Positions 34,201 to 42,709 of a stretch of DNA of 57,003 nt are shown one piece after another. The notes under the pieces are model-generated. The model was given only the letters and a program-made list of their open reading frames with translations. It was not told the origin of the DNA and made no database searches. The stretch comes from an uncultured Bacteroidota bacterium (GTDB lineage: Bacteria; Bacteroidota; Bacteroidia; Bacteroidales; P3): the NCBI GenBank assembly GCA_902796265.1, contig CADBOG010000021.1, positions 1-57,003 on the forward strand. The letters run 5' to 3'. How positions within the stretch are numbered: position 1 is the stretch's first letter; each line of letters starts with the position of its first letter. A program made the position numbers and the translations under genes.

Positions 34201-34678
34201 AAAGATTATGAAGTCTATAGCTGCCACAGTTACAGCCTTTAGCCAACAGCAAATTGCACAGCTTGAAGCTGATGGAAAGATGCAGATAACTGTTGACGGA
34301 CAATCTGTAGAACTAGGTATAGCTGATGTAGAAATCACCACTCAGGATATTCCTGGTTGGGTTGTTGCCAATGAGGGTAATCTCACCGTTGCACTCGACA
34401 TTACTCTTACCCCCGAACTGGTTGACGAAGGTATTGCCCGTGAGATTGTAAACCGTATTCAGAATATCCGCAAGGAGGCTTTCGATGTAACCGACCGCAT
34501 CGCAGTTACTTTGGAAAGTGGCGAGTGGGATAACGCCGTCAATGCATATCGTCAGTATATTTGTAGCGAAACCCTCGCTGAGCAATTCGATTTGATGCCA
34601 TCAATTACCGATGCAACATCACAAACCATCGAAATCATTGAAGGCAAGCCGGCAAAGATTCTTATCCGTAAGGTTTGA
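31283..34678 (+). CDS. ileS: Isoleucine-tRNA ligase
   Basis: Charges tRNA-Ile; 1131 aa, class I synthetase. The HIGH-type motif is GIHH (residues 54-57 in PPSANGKPGIHHV) and the KMSKS-type motif is KMSKR (678-682). The large CP1 editing domain (WTTTPWTLPSNTAL, GTGIVHIAPTFGADD) and anticodon-binding C-terminus are present. Long form, as usual in Bacteroidota. A bidirectional terminator follows. Confidence 0.98.
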   Translation: MYNEYKQLNLTQIGEEIRHWWEENETFEKGQKLSEGHPSFVFYDGPPSANGKPGIHHVMARTIKDIFCRYKAQKGFHVDRKAGWDTHGLPVELGVEKTLGITKEDIGKKISVDDYNHACRTEVMKYKELWDELTRQMGYWVDLKNPYITFDNDYIETLWFLLKKLYDKGLLYKGYTIQPFSPAAGTGLSSHELNLPGCYRDVKDTTCVAMFRLRQTMPNANGLPTYAIAWTTTPWTLPSNTALCVGPAIDYVLVETTHPITGDPCCVIVAEPRMGDFFTEGEPVEKSKLLHCKVLLRCKGKDLEGLYYEQLIPWVKPTVTDLSAQTHRQATDTEAFRIILGDYVTTEDGTGIVHIAPTFGADDARVAKKAGIADLLLYDADGKQMPMVDRQGRFARIEDLDPAWVKENVNIELYSQYAGKFVKNAYDPTKTEKDMTLDVELVIMLKGEGKLFKSEKHTHSYPHCWRTDKPVLYYPLDSWFIRTTALKERMIELNKTINWKPESTGSGRFAGWLENIVDWNLSRSRYWGTPLPIWRTEDGREEICIGSVKELREEINKSVAAGFMKDNPYANEDYKKFDLHRPYIDDVVLVSPSGKPMRREPDLIDVWFDSGAMPYAQIHYMGEELRKDQFPADFIAEGVDQTRGWFYTLHAIATMCFDSVAFKNVISNGLVLDKNGNKMSKRLGNGVDPFETLKKYGPDATRWYMITNSQPWDNLKFDIEGVDEVRRKLFGTLFNTYSFFALYANLDHFEYKEADLPAERRPEIDRWILSELNTLVRTVDEAYADYEPTRAGRAISQFVDAYLSNWYVRLSRRRFWKGDYSDDKISAYQTLYTCLETLARLMSPIAPFFSERLYQDLNAVTHRLDAESVHHAAFPEVHEELIVKSLEERTQPAQKICSMGLSLRKKSNLRVRQPLQKIVIPASSDQFRMQVEQVKSLICSELNVKDVEFIAADNNLLVRSIKPNFKTLGPRYGKIMKSIAATVTAFSQQQIAQLEADGKMQITVDGQSVELGIADVEITTQDIPGWVVANEGNLTVALDITLTPELVDEGIAREIVNRIQNIRKEAFDVTDRIAVTLESGEWDNAVNAYRQYICSETLAEQFDLMPSITDATSQTIEIIEGKPAKILIRKV

Positions 34679-34743
34679 TCGCTTAACGATTACAATAGAC
34701 CCTTCGTTTTTATTGTGAACAATGATAATTCGAAGGTATAATG

Positions 34744-34770
34744 AAAGCCCCAATGTCTCATTGGGGCTTT
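34744..34770. terminator. Bidirectional terminator between ileS and the FKBP gene
   Basis: AAAGCCCCAATG / CATTGGGGCTTT, 12 bp with a 3-nt loop (TCT). T-runs occur on both strands. It serves converging ileS and the FKBP gene. Confidence 0.9.
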
Positions 34771-34822
34771 GTTATTATGGTTTTTGTATTATTGTTGTTT
34801 TGTTTTTTTTCTGTTGTTTGGT

Positions 34823-35539
34823 CTATTTATGCACATCGTGTAGTTCCACTTCATATATGACAGTAGCGTATGGAGGGATATCAACCGTGCCTTGTGCACC
34901 GAATGCCATTTCGTTGGGAATGTAGAATCTGTAAGTGCTTCCAGATGGCATCATTAGGAAACCTTCCAGTAGACCGGGCATCATCTCGTTTCCGATAACA
35001 TGGGTTATTGGTTCGCGGTTGCCGTAAGTCTGGTCGAAGATGTGGCCGTTGGTCAAGCTTCCCTTGTAGTCAAATACCACTATGCTTCCCATCTCAGCCA
35101 CAGGACCGTTGCCCTGCTTGATGACCTCGTAGTAGAAACCTTTGTCGCTCTTTTTGACATTGGGGTTTTCTTGTTGCAATTTGGCAAAATAGACAGCTTC
35201 GCGTTGGCGTGTCTCCTCCATTTGATTGTTCTGATTTGACATGCGTTTAATTGATGCTCGTTGCTCAAGGTCCATTAACATGGCCGTGGTTGTTTCCTGC
35301 GTGAATGGTTGTTGTTTTTGGTCGAGTGTGGCAAATATGGCTTGCATGAATATTTCTCGGTTAATGTCGACATCTGTTGCCGCAACGTTTTGAGCAACAG
35401 AGAATCCAAGTGCCCAACTGAGACTGTCGTTAATGTTTTCGAAAGAAGGGGTCTTCTCGGTATTGACCACAATTCTGTTTCCTTTATTGCAAGAGGCAAG
35501 AAGGGTGATGCATATTGCTGCAAAAATGATTCTTTTCAC
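34823..35539 (-). CDS. FKBP-type peptidyl-prolyl isomerase lipoprotein
   Basis: A 238-aa lipoprotein (signal with lipobox LLASC) that would catalyse proline cis-trans isomerisation in the cell envelope. An N-terminal FkpA-like helical dimerisation region (FENINDSLSWALGFSVAQNV) precedes the FKBP fold: GSIVVFDYKGSLTNG, VIGNEMMPGLLEGFLMMPSG, AFGAQGTVDIPPYATVIYEV. Same strand as the decarboxylase upstream, about 90 bp apart. Confidence 0.9.
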   Translation of the reverse strand: MKRIIFAAICITLLASCNKGNRIVVNTEKTPSFENINDSLSWALGFSVAQNVAATDVDINREIFMQAIFATLDQKQQPFTQETTTAMLMDLEQRASIKRMSNQNNQMEETRQREAVYFAKLQQENPNVKKSDKGFYYEVIKQGNGPVAEMGSIVVFDYKGSLTNGHIFDQTYGNREPITHVIGNEMMPGLLEGFLMMPSGSTYRFYIPNEMAFGAQGTVDIPPYATVIYEVELHDVHK

Positions 35540-35628
35540 TGGATAAAATTGTTTAGAATGTTAAAAGGTTTCTGTTTTTTATAGTATATCCTATAGTTTT
35601 TATGGAATATAGATATGTTTTCTGTTTG

Positions 35629-37041
35629 TTAGTATCCCAGAATCTTCAGCATCGACTTGTGGCTCTGTTCCTTGGCGAAGAGTTTGGTAGTGTAGTCGCC
35701 ATTCTCATCCTTGTCGATGATGATGTGTTTGGGTGCAGGAATGAGGCAGTGCTGGATGCCGCCATATCCGCCTAGGCTTTCCTGATAAGCTCCCGTATGG
35801 AAGAACCCTATATAGAGAGGATCGTCTTTCTGTAGTTTGGGGAGGAAGATAGCGTTTGCGTGTGAGTCGGCATTGTAGTAATCCTCACTGTCGCAGGTCA
35901 ATCCTCCAAGGAATACACGCTGGTATTCGCAATCCCAATGGTTGATGGGCAGCATGATGAAGCGTTGGTTGATACCCCAAGTGTCGGGTAGAGTGGTAAT
36001 GAATGAAGAGTCAATCATATACCATGACTCTCGGTCGTTTTGTTGCTTCTGGTCTAGGATGCTGTAGAGTGTTGCTCCGCTCTCTCCTACGGTGAATGAA
36101 CCAAATTCGGTGAAGATGTTTGGCTCCTCAACACCTCTGTTGCTGCAAATATTTTTGATTTGTGCTAGTATTTCTTCAGCCATATATTCGTAATCATAGG
36201 TGGCTGCCAGCGAACTTTTGATTGGGAATCCACCACCGATGTTGAGTGAGTCGAGTTCAGGACAGACCTGTTTGAGGTCGCAATAGACGTTCACGCACTT
36301 AGACAACTCATTCCAGTAGTACGCTGTGTCGCGGATACCAGTATTTATGAAGAAGTGGAGCATCCGGAACTTGTATCTTGCGTTGTTCTTGATTACTTCT
36401 TCGTAGAAAGAGACAATGTCGTGGTAGCGGATACCAAGTCGAGAAGTGTAGAAATCGAACTTTGGCTCTTCCTCTGATGCAATGCGGATACCTAGTTGCA
36501 GTTGCGAACTGTTCGACTCGCTTTTGCTTTTAAGGCATTGGTCGAGCATCTTAAACTCGTTCTTGTTGTCCAATATAGGTATGACATTGCAGAACCCATC
36601 GTTGAAAATATCAACGATGTTCTCTATATACTGCTCCTTCTTGAAACCGTTGCAGACGATGACTTTATCTTTGTCAATCAATCCTTGTGAGTGTAACTCT
36701 TGGATGAGGTTGATGTCGAATGCACTTGATGTCTCGAGGTTGATGTCATTCTTCAGTGCCTCTTCCATTACGAAGCTGAAATGGCTACTCTTGGTACAGT
36801 AGCAATAGTTGTACGAACCTTTATAGTCGGTCTTCGCAATTGCGACGTTGAACATCCTCTTGGCACGTTGAATTTGTGAGCTTATCTTGGGCAGATAGGT
36901 GATTTTGAGCGGTGTACCATACTGCTTAATGATTTCCATCAACGGGATGTCGTGGAAATAGAGCTCACCATCCTCAGTCCTGAATTCGTCCTGTGGGAAT
37001 TCGAAGGTCTGGTCAATCAGGTCGTAGTACTTGTTTCTCAT
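35629..37041 (-). CDS. speA: PLP-dependent arginine decarboxylase-like protein
   Basis: A 470-aa fold-type III (alanine racemase-like) decarboxylase, likely making agmatine for polyamine synthesis. The PLP lysine is in YCTKSSHFSFVMEEAL; later motifs include LHFFINTGIRDT, LNIGGGFPIKS, FTEFGSFTVGESG and GFFHTGAYQESLGGYGG. It is shorter than E. coli SpeA (~660 aa) and matches the compact form used in Bacteroidota. Promoter TACTTTTG (minus) at 37094-37101. Confidence 0.85.
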   Translation of the reverse strand: MRNKYYDLIDQTFEFPQDEFRTEDGELYFHDIPLMEIIKQYGTPLKITYLPKISSQIQRAKRMFNVAIAKTDYKGSYNYCYCTKSSHFSFVMEEALKNDINLETSSAFDINLIQELHSQGLIDKDKVIVCNGFKKEQYIENIVDIFNDGFCNVIPILDNKNEFKMLDQCLKSKSESNSSQLQLGIRIASEEEPKFDFYTSRLGIRYHDIVSFYEEVIKNNARYKFRMLHFFINTGIRDTAYYWNELSKCVNVYCDLKQVCPELDSLNIGGGFPIKSSLAATYDYEYMAEEILAQIKNICSNRGVEEPNIFTEFGSFTVGESGATLYSILDQKQQNDRESWYMIDSSFITTLPDTWGINQRFIMLPINHWDCEYQRVFLGGLTCDSEDYYNADSHANAIFLPKLQKDDPLYIGFFHTGAYQESLGGYGGIQHCLIPAPKHIIIDKDENGDYTTKLFAKEQSHKSMLKILGY

Positions 37042-37093
37042 CGGCTTTGAAAGTGTGGTTTAAGATGTTTAATAAAGCAATGAATATCGTCTG

Positions 37094-37101
37094 CAAAAGT
37101 A
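37094..37101 (-). promoter_or_regulatory. -7 promoter element of the decarboxylase gene
   Basis: TACTTTTG on the minus strand fits the consensus; a TTG lies 16 bp upstream (37118-37120) rather than the usual 19. Confidence 0.6.
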
Positions 37102-37266
37102 CACACTTTTTTGGTTACAATACTTAAAAATGATTATTATTTTATAAATAATGTATAACTAATTAATAATCACTTGTTGAATTTGTTGTTTTAGGATGTT
37201 GCTTCTGTATTGTGTCCGATTAAAACTATTTTGTTTTACTTGGATTGTTGGTTTTTGATATAAAAT

Positions 37267-37308
37267 AACTCTGTCGGATTGTGAGATTTTTTGCAATCCG
37301 ACAGAGTT
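37267..37308 (-). terminator. Terminator of the C25 protease gene
   Basis: AACTCTGTCGGATTG (37267-37281) and CAATCCGACAGAGTT (37294-37308), 15 bp perfect, around a 12-nt loop. It lies just past the C25 stop; the rest of 37042-37266 holds the decarboxylase promoter and no gene. Confidence 0.85.
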
Positions 37309-37326
37309 GCTTTTGTGTCTCGCTGT

Positions 37327-40300
37327 TTATTGTTTCTTGATAAATTTCTTTATTGCTCTTCTGCCATCGCTTGTCGTAACTTGGATAAGGTAGATTCCAT
37401 TAGCAAGATTGCTTATGTCAATAGTTGCAGTATCGCTGCTATTCCCAATAAGCTTGTCACCATCAACAAAGACTTGCACACCCATAATATCGGTAACGAT
37501 GATATCTTTAATGTCAGTACCTTTGACGGTCAGTCTTTCTTTCGCGGGGTTAGGATAGATGGAAACATTATATATCGATTCGGAAATATCAGCTTCTTTT
37601 ATGTCTAATGTTCCTTCTATTGTGATTGTTGTAGACGCTTCAGAACTGCAGCGACCATTAAAGGCTGTGACGGTGTAGCTCGTTGTTTCGTTGGGGTAAA
37701 CATTGATGATGGAGTGAGTCTCACCATTGCTCCACACGTAATTATATCCTCCATTGGCAATGAGACGAGCAGTTTCACCAGCACGGATTGTAATGTCACC
37801 GCCCTCAATTGTGGCTTGAGGTTGCGGTAAAACAGTAAGTGTGAGAACCTTAATGCTGTTGTCGGTATTGCGTATACAGTGGTGGTTGCCTTCTCCCATA
37901 TCGTCAGCCAGCAGAGTGGTGTCTATAAAGTAGTATTCGGTTCCAGCGCAGATGGTGTCGTTGTAGAATTGGTATTTGACAACATTTTTTGGAAGAGTCA
38001 AAAGGTCTATAAATGCAGCGTCATCACCACTGCTGCCAGAATAATCCTTGGTGTATGCAAAACGGAATGTATGTGTGCCGGCAGGTATGAAGTATGATGC
38101 GCGTGTCCAATCAACCTCACCAGAAGCTTCTAACTGATTGTTATTGTCGATATAGAATTTGAATTTATCATAGTAATCCTCAGATGACACGCGGTAGTAG
38201 AACGATAAGCTGTCGTCGAGAGTGGTGGTTAACGTAAAGCTCATCTCCGAACTCTTTCCATTTCCACCGTAGCCACTCCATCTCTTTGATCTTGCAGAGG
38301 CAACACCCTCGTATGCTCTCGTACTGGTTATTTCCCATGGATAGGTACCCTGTGTCCATGTGATGTTGCCCCAAGAGTCGTTCTCGAAATCAATCATCTC
38401 GTATGGGCTGCCGAAGGTTACCAACAAGCTGTCTTTGTAACGCATATCGTCATTGGCGATTGTGTAAAGCATTGGAACAACACGTTCGGGCAGAATGCTG
38501 TCATTTAAGGTGATTGTAAAAACCCTCCTCAGAGTGTCGCCCTCTTGTAAGTTGAAATGTTCATCACTAGGATTCATAGAACCAGTAGAAGTTGGAACTG
38601 TGATGCTCATCGTTGGGTCGAGCGAGAGTATGCTGGTTGTTGCATTAGCGAGGGTTGCATGTCCTTCGTTCACGCTGGTAATTGTAAGTTCAGCTGTGAA
38701 TGAGCTGTCCATAGCCCTTGTCAATTCGCACGACAATGTTTTGATTACAGGGGCATTGATAGTGAACTGTTTCTTGTTCAAGGTGCGGGTGTCTGATTGG
38801 AAAGCCCAACGTACAATGACTTGAATTGTGGCTTGTTTCTGGTCCTGTATGTCATTCCAAACCGTTGCTGTACAAACATTGTGGAGTGTTATTTCTTCGT
38901 TGACAGCTAGTCCTCTACCAAGATTGAAAATGTCAGTAGTGTCGATTACCATGTTGCCGTCAGCGCTGCGGAATTCAATCCAGAGATTTTCTGCAGGCAA
39001 CACACCCACATTCTTAAGAGTAACATCGAAAGAAATCCTTTGTCCTGCCTCAATAACGCTGACGGGTGTCATCTCGGTCAACTTCACAAATATGCCAGTG
39101 GGTTGGAATTTGATGGTGTGGAATTTGTGTTTGTAACCTTGAGCCGAAGCGGCAATCTCGTATGTGCCGACATCAAGGTCATCTATGTCTTCAAGGTTAA
39201 GAATGGCATCTCCGTTGGCATCGGCATAGGTGGCTTTCAAAAGGTTGTGTTCTTCATCGGTCAGTGCAACGTATGCGTATGGAGCGCAAGTGACCTCAAT
39301 CGTTGTAGTGCCATTGGGTACGCTCTCGGGGGCAGTTAGTGTCATTTCCTGTGCGGGACCGTGGATGTAAGGCATCAACGAGGGGTCTCCCATCAGGTGG
39401 TACACTTCCCAATAGTACTTTTTCATAGTATTATCCGAAGAACTGCTCTGTACAGCCATGTTGCCAGCAAACAACATTGCACCCATAGTAGTGTGCCACA
39501 CGCTGTAGTCCTCGCCATGTGTGTGGAACAATTGGTCATACATACCCATGTGAGTCGCGTCATAGTTGGTACTCATCGTTGCCGAGATGTTGGTGCGGGG
39601 GCCCATTGCCCAGTAGACATCTTCGTACCAGTATGTCACCTCGCTGGCTCCGATATAAGCCACACCACCTGCATTTTCACCCCTTCTAAGGAAAGCTTCT
39701 CCTAAACAGGTGCTTACCTGGAAACTGTTTGTCAAGCAGCAGTTGCCAATAGCAACCATTGGTTTATTTTTGTTGTTCATTTGGGCAACTTGATTCGTTG
39801 TCAGCTGAGGAGTATGCCACAAGGTTTGGTCTCCGTGAGCCGAATAGTTCACCCATCCGCATCCACCGTTATAGAGAGTTCTTAGTGCTGAAGCTGTACC
39901 GCTAGCTTGAGAGCTTCCCGTCACAGTCACTCCTTCAGGATGAATGTTGACGTTGTTCTTGTAGTATGTTACGCTAGTGAAACCGTTTTCACTATTGATG
40001 TAATTCTTTGCGATATAGTCCATTGTCGGGTCGGCATGTGTGTAACCGAAGTCGTTCTGACTACCGCCATCGACACCAGCAATGAGAACACCCTTGCTAA
40101 GGTAAGAGTCGTCGGGGAACGTGTATTGTTCATACATCAGCGTCTTGCTGATTTGAGGAGTAAGTTGGGATAGGTTTTGAGCCGAAAAACGGCCAATGTA
40201 GCAGTCTGGTATGTTGTCTCCGCTTGTCCAGCAGGCATATCTCAAGTCGGAATAGTGAGCGTTTTGTGTGGTTAGCTGAAATGCAGGCAGCTGTGCCACA

Positions 40301-41199
40301 TCGCCTACCAGCAGCACGTAGGTTGGAGCAGGTGCTTCTTCGGTGGCGTTGAGATAAAGATTTTTGAGATAGTTGGATATACTTGTAGTAGTGCTGCCAA
40401 CAGCATTGTCGTCGGTGTATACGAGGTCCACTAAGAAACCTTTTCTCCTTTTCCAGTCGGCAAATTCGTCTAAAGCTCCTTGGAACATACTGTTGGCCAC
40501 GATGGTGTAACGTACAGGTGCGCTTGTTCTTGCCTCTTTGGTGCTGCCCAATTCGTTGATTGCATTAATACCATATCCGAACTCAGGGCTTGCATAGAGT
40601 TTCTTCATTCTCATAGTGCGCTCTCTGTCGGCATTCTTCTGACGGATGGCAACAGTCACGTCGCGAACAACAATAATCTGATTGGTCACAGGATTCCAGC
40701 TGACAGGATTGAAAACCACAGTTGCAAGGTTTCGGTCGCGTGCAATACCAATCTCTTCGACAACAATGATAGGCTCTCCGCAGAACGCGTTATTCGTATA
40801 TGTGGCATTATCCATCACTAGTGTAGCGGGAGTCACGTCGCTTTTGCTTCTTGAGGGTTGTGCAGGTACAATAGGCATACTGATACCCAGCGCACTGCCA
40901 TCAAGAGTGTCGCTGCTGATGGCAAGGATGTCGTATTTAAGTCCATCTCCAAGAGGCACCTCGATGGTTTTTACCAAAGATGGTAACGCAGGCTTACCAG
41001 CCACACGTTGTTTGCTGAAACCATTCATGTCTATGGAAATGAACTGGTTGCCCAAAAGTTGAGCTTCCTGCACCGAAATATCAGATGAGGAGAAAGAGAT
41101 TTTGATTTGGCTGAAGTCGCTCTGCTTGACGCTGTAGTTCTGTGCGAGCGTTGTCCCCGCCAAAATAAGCATAAATGCTAAAGTGAAAAAGTATTTCAT
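37327..41199 (-). CDS. Gingipain-like C25 cysteine protease with T9SS sorting domain
   Basis: A 1290-aa secreted protease related to Porphyromonas gingipains. Signal peptide MKYFFTLAFMLILAGTTLAQ, N-terminal propeptide (to ~220), C25 catalytic domain with NYSAHGDQTLW (H455) and GNCCLTNSFQ (C488; spacing of 33 as in gingipain R), Ig-like domain, a cleaved-adhesin-like jelly roll (IDFENDSWGNITWTQG), and a C-terminal T9SS type A sorting domain (VSIYPNPAKERL, LANGIYLIQVTTSDGRRA). Likely surface or secreted; its substrate specificity is unknown. Two direct repeats lie in its leader. Confidence 0.92.
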   Translation of the reverse strand: MKYFFTLAFMLILAGTTLAQNYSVKQSDFSQIKISFSSSDISVQEAQLLGNQFISIDMNGFSKQRVAGKPALPSLVKTIEVPLGDGLKYDILAISSDTLDGSALGISMPIVPAQPSRSKSDVTPATLVMDNATYTNNAFCGEPIIVVEEIGIARDRNLATVVFNPVSWNPVTNQIIVVRDVTVAIRQKNADRERTMRMKKLYASPEFGYGINAINELGSTKEARTSAPVRYTIVANSMFQGALDEFADWKRRKGFLVDLVYTDDNAVGSTTTSISNYLKNLYLNATEEAPAPTYVLLVGDVAQLPAFQLTTQNAHYSDLRYACWTSGDNIPDCYIGRFSAQNLSQLTPQISKTLMYEQYTFPDDSYLSKGVLIAGVDGGSQNDFGYTHADPTMDYIAKNYINSENGFTSVTYYKNNVNIHPEGVTVTGSSQASGTASALRTLYNGGCGWVNYSAHGDQTLWHTPQLTTNQVAQMNNKNKPMVAIGNCCLTNSFQVSTCLGEAFLRRGENAGGVAYIGASEVTYWYEDVYWAMGPRTNISATMSTNYDATHMGMYDQLFHTHGEDYSVWHTTMGAMLFAGNMAVQSSSSDNTMKKYYWEVYHLMGDPSLMPYIHGPAQEMTLTAPESVPNGTTTIEVTCAPYAYVALTDEEHNLLKATYADANGDAILNLEDIDDLDVGTYEIAASAQGYKHKFHTIKFQPTGIFVKLTEMTPVSVIEAGQRISFDVTLKNVGVLPAENLWIEFRSADGNMVIDTTDIFNLGRGLAVNEEITLHNVCTATVWNDIQDQKQATIQVIVRWAFQSDTRTLNKKQFTINAPVIKTLSCELTRAMDSSFTAELTITSVNEGHATLANATTSILSLDPTMSITVPTSTGSMNPSDEHFNLQEGDTLRRVFTITLNDSILPERVVPMLYTIANDDMRYKDSLLVTFGSPYEMIDFENDSWGNITWTQGTYPWEITSTRAYEGVASARSKRWSGYGGNGKSSEMSFTLTTTLDDSLSFYYRVSSEDYYDKFKFYIDNNNQLEASGEVDWTRASYFIPAGTHTFRFAYTKDYSGSSGDDAAFIDLLTLPKNVVKYQFYNDTICAGTEYYFIDTTLLADDMGEGNHHCIRNTDNSIKVLTLTVLPQPQATIEGGDITIRAGETARLIANGGYNYVWSNGETHSIINVYPNETTSYTVTAFNGRCSSEASTTITIEGTLDIKEADISESIYNVSIYPNPAKERLTVKGTDIKDIIVTDIMGVQVFVDGDKLIGNSSDTATIDISNLANGIYLIQVTTSDGRRAIKKFIKKQ

Positions 41200-41221
41200 G
41201 TATTGGTAAATTTGTTGTTTT

Positions 41222-41272
41222 CGGTTTTTTGAATTATTGTATTAGTTATTACCGGTTTTTTTGAATTATTGT
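41222..41272. repeat. Direct repeats in the C25 protease leader
   Basis: CGGTTTTTTGAATTATTGT at 41222-41240 recurs at 41253-41272 (one extra T), starts 31 bp apart. It lies just upstream of the C25 start and may be two binding sites (inference). Confidence 0.7.
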
Positions 41273-41300
41273 GTTTATATATTTATGTATAACAAGGCAA

Positions 41301-41984
41301 TCAAATAATCAAACATTTGTCTGTGGGTTCTGCCACTATCGTCACATCTTCCTTTCTCACAGGATGCACAAACGTTATGCTCCTCGCATGCAGCGATATG
41401 CCGCCATCGGGATTCGACCTTTGTGCCCCATATTTCAGGTCACCTTTGATGGGGCAGCCGATGTTTGCCAGCTGTGCCCGAATTTGATGATGACGTCCTG
41501 TATGCAGCTCCACCTCGACGATATAATAACCGCCATCACTCCTTCCAATCACTTTGTAATCCAGCACAGCCAACTTGCATGTGGCATCTTTGCGTCCCAC
41601 AAGAGGATTCACAACAAATGCTTTGTTGCTTTTCTCATCTCTCGTCAACCAGTTTTCCAATCTTCCTTCGGGAGGAATAGGGGCTTCCTTGCAAGCTGCC
41701 CAGTAGATTTTTTTCATTTCTCTCTGTTTCACCGCATCATTCATTCTGCTGAGAGCTTTTGATGTCTTTGCGAACAGCACCACACCACTCACGGGTCTGT
41801 CTAATCGGTGAATCACACCGCAGAAGACATTACCAGGTTTGCCGTCGCGCTCCTTCATATAAGCTTTTATCATATCAGGAAGCGTCACGTCGCCTGTCTT
41901 GTCACCCTGCACAATCTGTCCACAACGTTTATTGATGGCAATCAGGTGGTTGTCTTCGTATATTATCTGTTCGGCAATAGTCAT
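41301..41984 (-). CDS. RluA-family pseudouridine synthase
   Basis: A 227-aa enzyme converting uridine to pseudouridine in RNA. The catalytic motif HRLDRPVSG has the active-site Asp at residue 62; also YEDNHLIAINKRCGQIVQ and LHTGRHHQIRAQLANIG. No S4 domain, so it is the short RluA/TruC-like form. Exact RNA target unknown. Confidence 0.92.
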   Translation of the reverse strand: MTIAEQIIYEDNHLIAINKRCGQIVQGDKTGDVTLPDMIKAYMKERDGKPGNVFCGVIHRLDRPVSGVVLFAKTSKALSRMNDAVKQREMKKIYWAACKEAPIPPEGRLENWLTRDEKSNKAFVVNPLVGRKDATCKLAVLDYKVIGRSDGGYYIVEVELHTGRHHQIRAQLANIGCPIKGDLKYGAQRSNPDGGISLHARSITFVHPVRKEDVTIVAEPTDKCLII

Positions 41985-42010
41985 ATATAATGTAAATACC
42001 TATTATATAT

Positions 42011-42670
42011 TTACACAATCTTTGCTATGGGAGTGATGCCGTTGCGAACGACATCTTCGAGTGCCACATCTATCTCTGTGTCGAGAGGAAGGAAAAGGTC
42101 GACACGCGAGCCGAATTTAATGAAGCCCATTTCCTGGTTCTGTTTCACTTGCTCACCCTCGTGGGCATAGCAGACAATGCGGCGAGCCATAACGCCCGCC
42201 ACCTGGCGCATTAGTATCCTATTTCCGTTATTGAGTTTCATGCCGATGCTTGCACGCTCGTTCATCAGCGATGATTTTGGATAGGAGGCAATAAAGTAGT
42301 TGCCTTTATGGTATTTCACATACTCAATGGTGCCGTCAGCGGGATAACGGTTGACATGAACGTCGGTACCGTTCATGAAGACGCTGACCATCAGGCATTC
42401 GCAGTTAAGATATTCCTTCTCGTAAGTCTGTTCGATAGTGCATATTACACCATCGGCAGGAGCTATAAGGCGGGATTTGTCTTCTGTGAAGATGCGTCTC
42501 GGAATTCTGAAGAACGATGCCAATGCTATCCAGAAGCCGAACATCAGGAAAATCATCAGATAGTTGAAGAAATTCAGAGGACGGCTGAAGATAAACATCG
42601 CAGCAGTTATAAGTGCAAATATTGCAAATGTGCTAACTAATAGACGGTATCCTTCTTTGTGAATGTACAT
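42011..42670 (-). CDS. psd: Phosphatidylserine decarboxylase
   Basis: Makes phosphatidylethanolamine from phosphatidylserine with a pyruvoyl group made by self-cleavage. 219 aa. Two N-terminal hydrophobic segments precede the catalytic part: APADGVI, DVHVNRYPADG, and FGSRVDLFLP, with cleavage between Gly and Ser. It follows cdsA by 39 bp in the conserved rsfS-ftsH-LUD-cdsA-psd run. Confidence 0.95.
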   Translation of the reverse strand: MYIHKEGYRLLVSTFAIFALITAAMFIFSRPLNFFNYLMIFLMFGFWIALASFFRIPRRIFTEDKSRLIAPADGVICTIEQTYEKEYLNCECLMVSVFMNGTDVHVNRYPADGTIEYVKYHKGNYFIASYPKSSLMNERASIGMKLNNGNRILMRQVAGVMARRIVCYAHEGEQVKQNQEMGFIKFGSRVDLFLPLDTEIDVALEDVVRNGITPIAKIV

Positions 42671-42709
42671 GAGGTGTAATATTGCTGATTGGGTTTATTG
42701 ATTGTATTG

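Noticed and set aside
37291-41062. Several plus-strand ORFs inside the C25 gene
   Set aside because: Shadows of the 1290-aa minus-strand gene.
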